NCBI GenBank assembly: GCA_002344005.1
Contig: DDTD01000086.1
Coordinates: forward strand, 1 to 17,724
Direction: 5' to 3'
DNA from: Ignavibacteria bacterium UBA2373
GTDB taxonomy: Bacteria; Bacteroidota; Ignavibacteria; Kapaibacteriales; UBA961
DNA length: 17,724 nucleotides
Below are positions 15,701-17,724 of the stretch, piece by piece. A model generated the notes under the pieces. It was given only the letters and a program-made list of their open reading frames with translations. It had not been told where the DNA came from and did not search any database. The translations under genes and the position numbers were made by a program. The number at the start of each line of letters is the position of its first letter. Position 1 is the first letter of the stretch.

Positions 15701-16552
15701 GACAGCCGCATAAAGTGGTTGAGCATCATCGAACCTTGGAATAAGATTTAATGCGTTATTAGTGTTAATTCTTATTCCACGAAAACTTCCTTCAGTATCT
15801 ACAATTAGTGCTTTAGAAAAAAATCTGTATGCTTCTTCAGTTTGAAAGGTTTTTGCTGATGCGATAATGAAAGCAATTGCTTCATTTTTTGTAGATGCTT
15901 TTACTCCTTTTATTGTTGGGTCACCTTGTAACGTAGATAATAACAAGTCTTTTTCATATTCTCTACCTGCAGTTATACTTTCAGGCAAAAGAACTAATCC
16001 TTTGGGGCCGATTGACCATTCTTCCCAAAACTCGTCAACCGTCATTATTCCATCAAATGGATATGTACCAACTCCATCTTGTGAAGCGAGCCAACGTGAA
16101 ACAGATGGTGCATTATCAAGCCATTGTTCTAAGTCTATTGAATCATATACTTTAACATCTCTCCAATGATTTTCCGCTTTCTTTGCCGTAATCCACTCAA
16201 CTTTATTTTTCCATAGCCTTGGCGTAACAAAGATGAACACAGAATCGCTTGGCATAAAACCTATTGGATTCTTTTTTCTTTTATCATAATCATCATCGGC
16301 TTTTCCTTTACAATCAGTTGAAGTGCCAAATTCCCATAAAGAAATTCCTTGAGGAACGTAAGCCGTTTCAGTTTCACAATTCACTATACCGTCCCAACCT
16401 CCAATATAGGTTGCACTGCCCGATGGAAGATTTGCCTTGGTGCTTGCAGGCGTTGTAGCCCTTACCAATCTTGCAATTAGATAAGGCAAAGCAGCTTTTG
16501 AAAAGGTAGTGTCTGCCCAATTCTCAAGATTATTTCTTGTAACAAGTTTCAT
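12758..16552 (-). CDS. Large uncharacterised protein: PD-(D/E)xK-like N-terminus, STAND-like region without Walker A, long helical C-terminus
   Basis: 1264 residues, no signal peptide or membrane segment. Residues 1-170 look like an Mrr-type restriction-endonuclease fold: a helical start (RNNLENWADTTFSKAALPYL), then GGWDG (Asp54), SLWEFGTS (Glu74) and CKGKADDDYDKRKK (Lys82/Lys84), then a core strand SVFIFVTPRLW. Residues ~185-350 resemble a STAND/AAA core: strand TIKGVKAS, helix NEAIAFIIASA, ALIVDTEG (Walker B-like), NALNLIPRFD, HHVLVPLG, and SGRNITILKKLLG resembling the winged-helix entry. There is no GxxxxGK[ST]. Residues ~410-1264 are helix-rich with conserved-looking blocks: ETWRLTSPLDLWTN, HTGLLWALENLAW (574-586) and DPGGSLSNRP (605-614). 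I recall similar proteins in diverse bacteria but no assigned function. The gene is AT-rich, single, and has its own candidate promoter. A nuclease-type defence protein is the leading inference. Confidence 0.8.
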   Translation of the reverse strand: MKLVTRNNLENWADTTFSKAALPYLIARLVRATTPASTKANLPSGSATYIGGWDGIVNCETETAYVPQGISLWEFGTSTDCKGKADDDYDKRKKNPIGFMPSDSVFIFVTPRLWKNKVEWITAKKAENHWRDVKVYDSIDLEQWLDNAPSVSRWLASQDGVGTYPFDGIMTVDEFWEEWSIGPKGLVLLPESITAGREYEKDLLLSTLQGDPTIKGVKASTKNEAIAFIIASAKTFQTEEAYRFFSKALIVDTEGSFRGIRINTNNALNLIPRFDDAQPLYAAVAKGHHVLVPLGADDDFNQETITLTTIDRDGQIKSLIESGISREDAKKFSRESGRNITILKKLLGFPQYKVKWIEKENIREIIPALLLGRWNETFVGDIELIEKLSEQKYSDYLITLNKWKNFEESPIIQIGETWRLTSPLDLWTNLSFQLTPKDFQNVQECFSLAFKNGNPIIEFEDKNSFTVYFGKKNKFSNWSREGLTQSLILVGKLREIKSSNLNNSQNWVDDIILDLLNNASGEMWISVERELPLISEASPESFLKTVKNSLAKEQPEIMDMFKEEDGFMHKTSHHTGLLWALENLAWLPEHLREVSLILLKLSRLDPGGSLSNRPLNSISEIFKPWHFQTLASYDERMEILKYITEKEKELGWLLLIKLLPERHATAFQTHKMRWRMFDKNTNLKYTYQEIWNTHSAVIEMLINLFDNNEEKFSQLIKEITNLSHKDRNRVLDWAYEVYPNIKQEKFSTWETIRGILNHHRSHPDTDWALPESELVRLESLYDKLQPTDIIHKYIWLFNEHWPKFPDGFKHEPNELEKRHEQQQKRIDNARKEAVTVFLKELGFHQTLELRKQVKMTWLLGSSLADVVTNQEDVLTVCQCLYDDKNLIGFAHNFIFRKSIVENFDCIKSLFKQLQGRKFSNKALSNLLIPLNQNQQLWNFVASLAEEIQNEYWHNINPHFYHITDEEKVIGIEMLLKYKRFFSAIDVASHFANVISSDLLSEILKKAATEEASEAPRFGGYEIEQIFEELDKRTDIDKSTLIDFEWLYLPILDSYGTRRKPKALEEELANNPEFFIEVLKWIYIPKDKALLDKEREDISDEAFQHRAKQAYHLLHSWKKIPGMKEDNSIDEKELKNWVTKTRFLAENVSILEVADAEIGKVLAQYPENTPLWPEEKIFQLIEEINTDSLKQNYSSALFNKRSLSSRGSFEGGNIEREKAAYFEKLENDCKNKYPNVTEIFKNMKQGYLLDAQRMDENAERKKLEY

Positions 16553-16608
16553 ATTGTATTTACGATTTCCATAATCAATATAGTCATTTATTGTTCATAT
16601 CATTTTTC

Positions 16609-16616
16609 CAAAAATA
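16609..16616 (-). promoter_or_regulatory. Candidate Bacteroidota-type -7 element for the 1264-residue gene
   Basis: Minus-strand TATTTTTG matches TAnnTTTG, giving a leader of about 50 bases to the ATG at 16552. A -33 TTG is not evident. Further upstream, an AAGTG-N6-CACTT inverted repeat (16662-16677) could be an operator, but five-base arms are easily met by chance. The 205-base gap holds no convincing gene. Confidence 0.35.
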
Positions 16617-16757
16617 AGGTCTTTTAAACTAAAATTTGACTTCTTACTAAATTATCAACCTAAGTGTATGCGCACTTCCATATCTACGATAACTCCCATA
16701 CCTGACATTTCGTAATCTCTTTGTTTTGATGAATGAGCATCATATACTTTTTCTCAC

Positions 16758-17441
16758 CTATCCCTGCTCTTCATCATTTTTTGTCCGACGCACTTTTCCC
16801 CACAAAATAAAATTATGATATGCCGCCGGATTTTTGGCAAAAGCATTTTTGCCCGCTACGGATAATCGCTGCATCATTTTATATATTTCATTCAAATGTT
16901 CCACTCTTTGCTGCGCTGCTTCCGCACGCTCCTCCTCAGAATTAAACACCGCATTCATCGCTTGTTGTAATTGCAAATCACCGTCACGCACAGCATCTAT
17001 CATTGCCTCCGTCAGTCCCCTTTCGCTCAATTCACCAAGATATTCTTGCGCTTTGCGCACCACTCTATCCGCAAGCGCACGCAATTCAACCCCATGCACT
17101 CGCGACACCGAAAAAGCGCGGAATTCAGCATATTTCAAAGAATCCTTGCCCCATGTCAATGCCGCACGAGTAATCACCGCACGTATAGCATTGCGCACAT
17201 CTTCCTCGACGGCTGCCATTTCCTGAAGCATATCCTTTATCTCATAGCGCCTGCCACTATCGGACATATTCGCTATTGCCTGCTCTATGGCTTCGTCCAT
17301 CGCCGACAAATATGCTGCGCTGATGCCATAGTCTGCAAGTATCGCCTGATGACGCACTCCCACATGATGAAGCTCGGCGGCGCGGCTCAAAAGATCACTA
17401 TCATTCACCTTATATAATCGTTTGATGCGGTCTGCTGTCAT
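16758..17441 (-). CDS. Helical protein of unknown function (Bacteroidota-type family)
   Basis: 227 residues, almost wholly alpha-helical and rich in Ala, Glu and Arg, without signal peptide or membrane segment. The pattern suggests two helical bundles: one over about residues 1-85, and one from the TWGKDSLKYAEFRAF block (about residue 95) to a closing LNEIYKMMQRLSVAGKNAF...AAYHNFILWG. The blocks EYLGELSERGLTEAMID and the final 'GK...A.K...YHN' pattern resemble helical proteins I have seen repeatedly in Bacteroidota genomes, none with a known function to my knowledge. Start at 17441 is supported by a perfect AAGGAGG five bases upstream. It follows the gene entering from the right edge by 27 bases and is probably in the same transcript. 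Confidence 0.8.
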   Translation of the reverse strand: MTADRIKRLYKVNDSDLLSRAAELHHVGVRHQAILADYGISAAYLSAMDEAIEQAIANMSDSGRRYEIKDMLQEMAAVEEDVRNAIRAVITRAALTWGKDSLKYAEFRAFSVSRVHGVELRALADRVVRKAQEYLGELSERGLTEAMIDAVRDGDLQLQQAMNAVFNSEEERAEAAQQRVEHLNEIYKMMQRLSVAGKNAFAKNPAAYHNFILWGKVRRTKNDEEQG

Positions 17442-17446
17442 TTCTT

Positions 17447-17453
17447 CCTCCTT
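17447..17453 (-). promoter_or_regulatory. Strong Shine-Dalgarno sequence AAGGAGG
   Basis: AAGGAGG on the minus strand lies five bases before the ATG at 17441 and fixes that start. It is notable because most other starts in this window (ispD, mraY, the REC-kinase gene, ymdB) have no such site. Confidence 0.75.
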
Positions 17454-17468
17454 CTTTGCATTATTGTT

Positions 17469-17724
17469 CTATGATTTGTCCATTGCTTGCTCTGTTTTGG
17501 CAGTATCTATGAGTGATTCGGCAGCTTCTTTTTTCGACATTTGCCGTTCTTTATCCCTCTTTTTGCCATCTGCGACCCGTTTCGGGTATTTTGTGACCGT
17601 TTTTTCTTCTTCTGTTGCCGTTTTTTCTTCTTCTGTGACCTTCCCGAGACTATCTGGCTGATTCCTATAGACTTCTATGTGTTTCTTTTTATTTTCAATG
17701 TCCTTCTGGTGTGTTTCCGCCTCC
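17469..17724 (-). CDS. C-terminal part of a highly charged protein, 5' end outside window
   Basis: The minus strand is open from the right edge to a TAG at 17469-17471, giving the last 84 residues of a protein. The sequence is dominated by Lys and Glu and includes the tandem heptad TEEEKTA-TEEEKTV, encoded by a 21-base direct repeat (17597-17638), then KRVADGKKRDKERQMSKKEA and the end TEQAMDKS. No domain is recognisable; the low complexity suggests a disordered or coiled tail. It stops 27 bases before the next minus-strand gene, in between which lies a strong ribosome site, so the two genes are probably one operon. The plus-strand frame over the same bases is Ser/Phe-rich and reads as its mirror. 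Confidence 0.65.
   Translation of the reverse strand, partial: EAETHQKDIENKKKHIEVYRNQPDSLGKVTEEEKTATEEEKTVTKYPKRVADGKKRDKERQMSKKEAAESLIDTAKTEQAMDKS
17597..17638. repeat. Two tandem copies of a 21-base repeat inside a coding region
   Basis: Units at 17597-17617 and 17618-17638 share CCGTTTTTTCTTCTTCTGT and differ only in the last two bases. In the minus-strand frame each encodes the heptad TEEEKT plus Ala or Val. Such repeats can change copy number by slippage. Confidence 0.75.

Noticed and set aside
12758..16552. Considered a canonical Avs-type STAND ATPase
   Set aside because: No Walker A sequence is present at or near the expected place, so assignment to a known Avs type is not supported.
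16660..16757. A short minus-strand open stretch after the 16758 gene, containing a 17-codon ATG frame (MSGMGVIVDMEV...) in the gap before the large gene
   Set aside because: Too short, without a ribosome site or recognisable motif, and no sign of a frameshifted tail of the neighbouring gene.
17422..17661. Plus-strand 79-codon frame at the right edge, rich in Ser, Phe and Val
   Set aside because: It is antisense to the Lys/Glu-rich minus-strand frame that continues to the window edge and has good operon spacing; its composition is what the complement of GAA/AAA codons gives.

Overview
The window looks like a chromosomal segment from a bacterium of the FCB group (Bacteroidota, Ignavibacteriota or Kapabacteria type). 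Three things point there. At least seven positions upstream of genes carry a match to the Bacteroidota -7 promoter element TAnnTTTG. Most starts lack a Shine-Dalgarno sequence. The left-edge gene encodes a long secreted Ig-like/beta-helix surface protein of the kind common in that group. The lineage is an inference from motifs, not a database result. No rRNA, tRNA, CRISPR array, transposase or integrase was seen.

Left part (1-7303). A minus-strand gene for a large exported protein with CARDB-like repeats and the beginning of a right-handed beta-helix runs off the left edge; no stop codon lies inside the window. Divergent from it are ispD (isoprenoid synthesis), a possible 41-codon small ORF overlapping the start of a lipoprotein solute-binding protein of the oligopeptide family, an exported NlpC/P60 peptidase ending in a strong terminator, and mraY (lipid I synthase). 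The peptide-binding lipoprotein, the murein-type peptidase and mraY share a cell-envelope theme, but mraY stands apart from the usual division and cell-wall cluster.

Centre (7313-12676). malQ (4-alpha-glucanotransferase) lies on the minus strand, convergent with mraY only 9 bases away. Then come, on the plus strand, a two-gene unit of a REC-histidine kinase protein plus a YmdB-type metallophosphoesterase, and a monocistronic pepA (leucyl aminopeptidase) with the best promoter and a clear rho-independent terminator.

Right part (12758-17724). All genes are on the minus strand. The dominant one is an AT-rich gene for a 1264-residue protein of a family without an assigned function that I know of: an N-terminal PD-(D/E)xK-like region, a STAND/AAA-like middle region with no Walker A motif, and about 850 residues of mostly helical sequence. 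It is the best candidate for an undescribed system, possibly genome defence. Upstream of it, and expressed toward it, are a helical protein of a Bacteroidota-type family of unknown function and the charged C-terminal tail of a gene that enters from the right edge.
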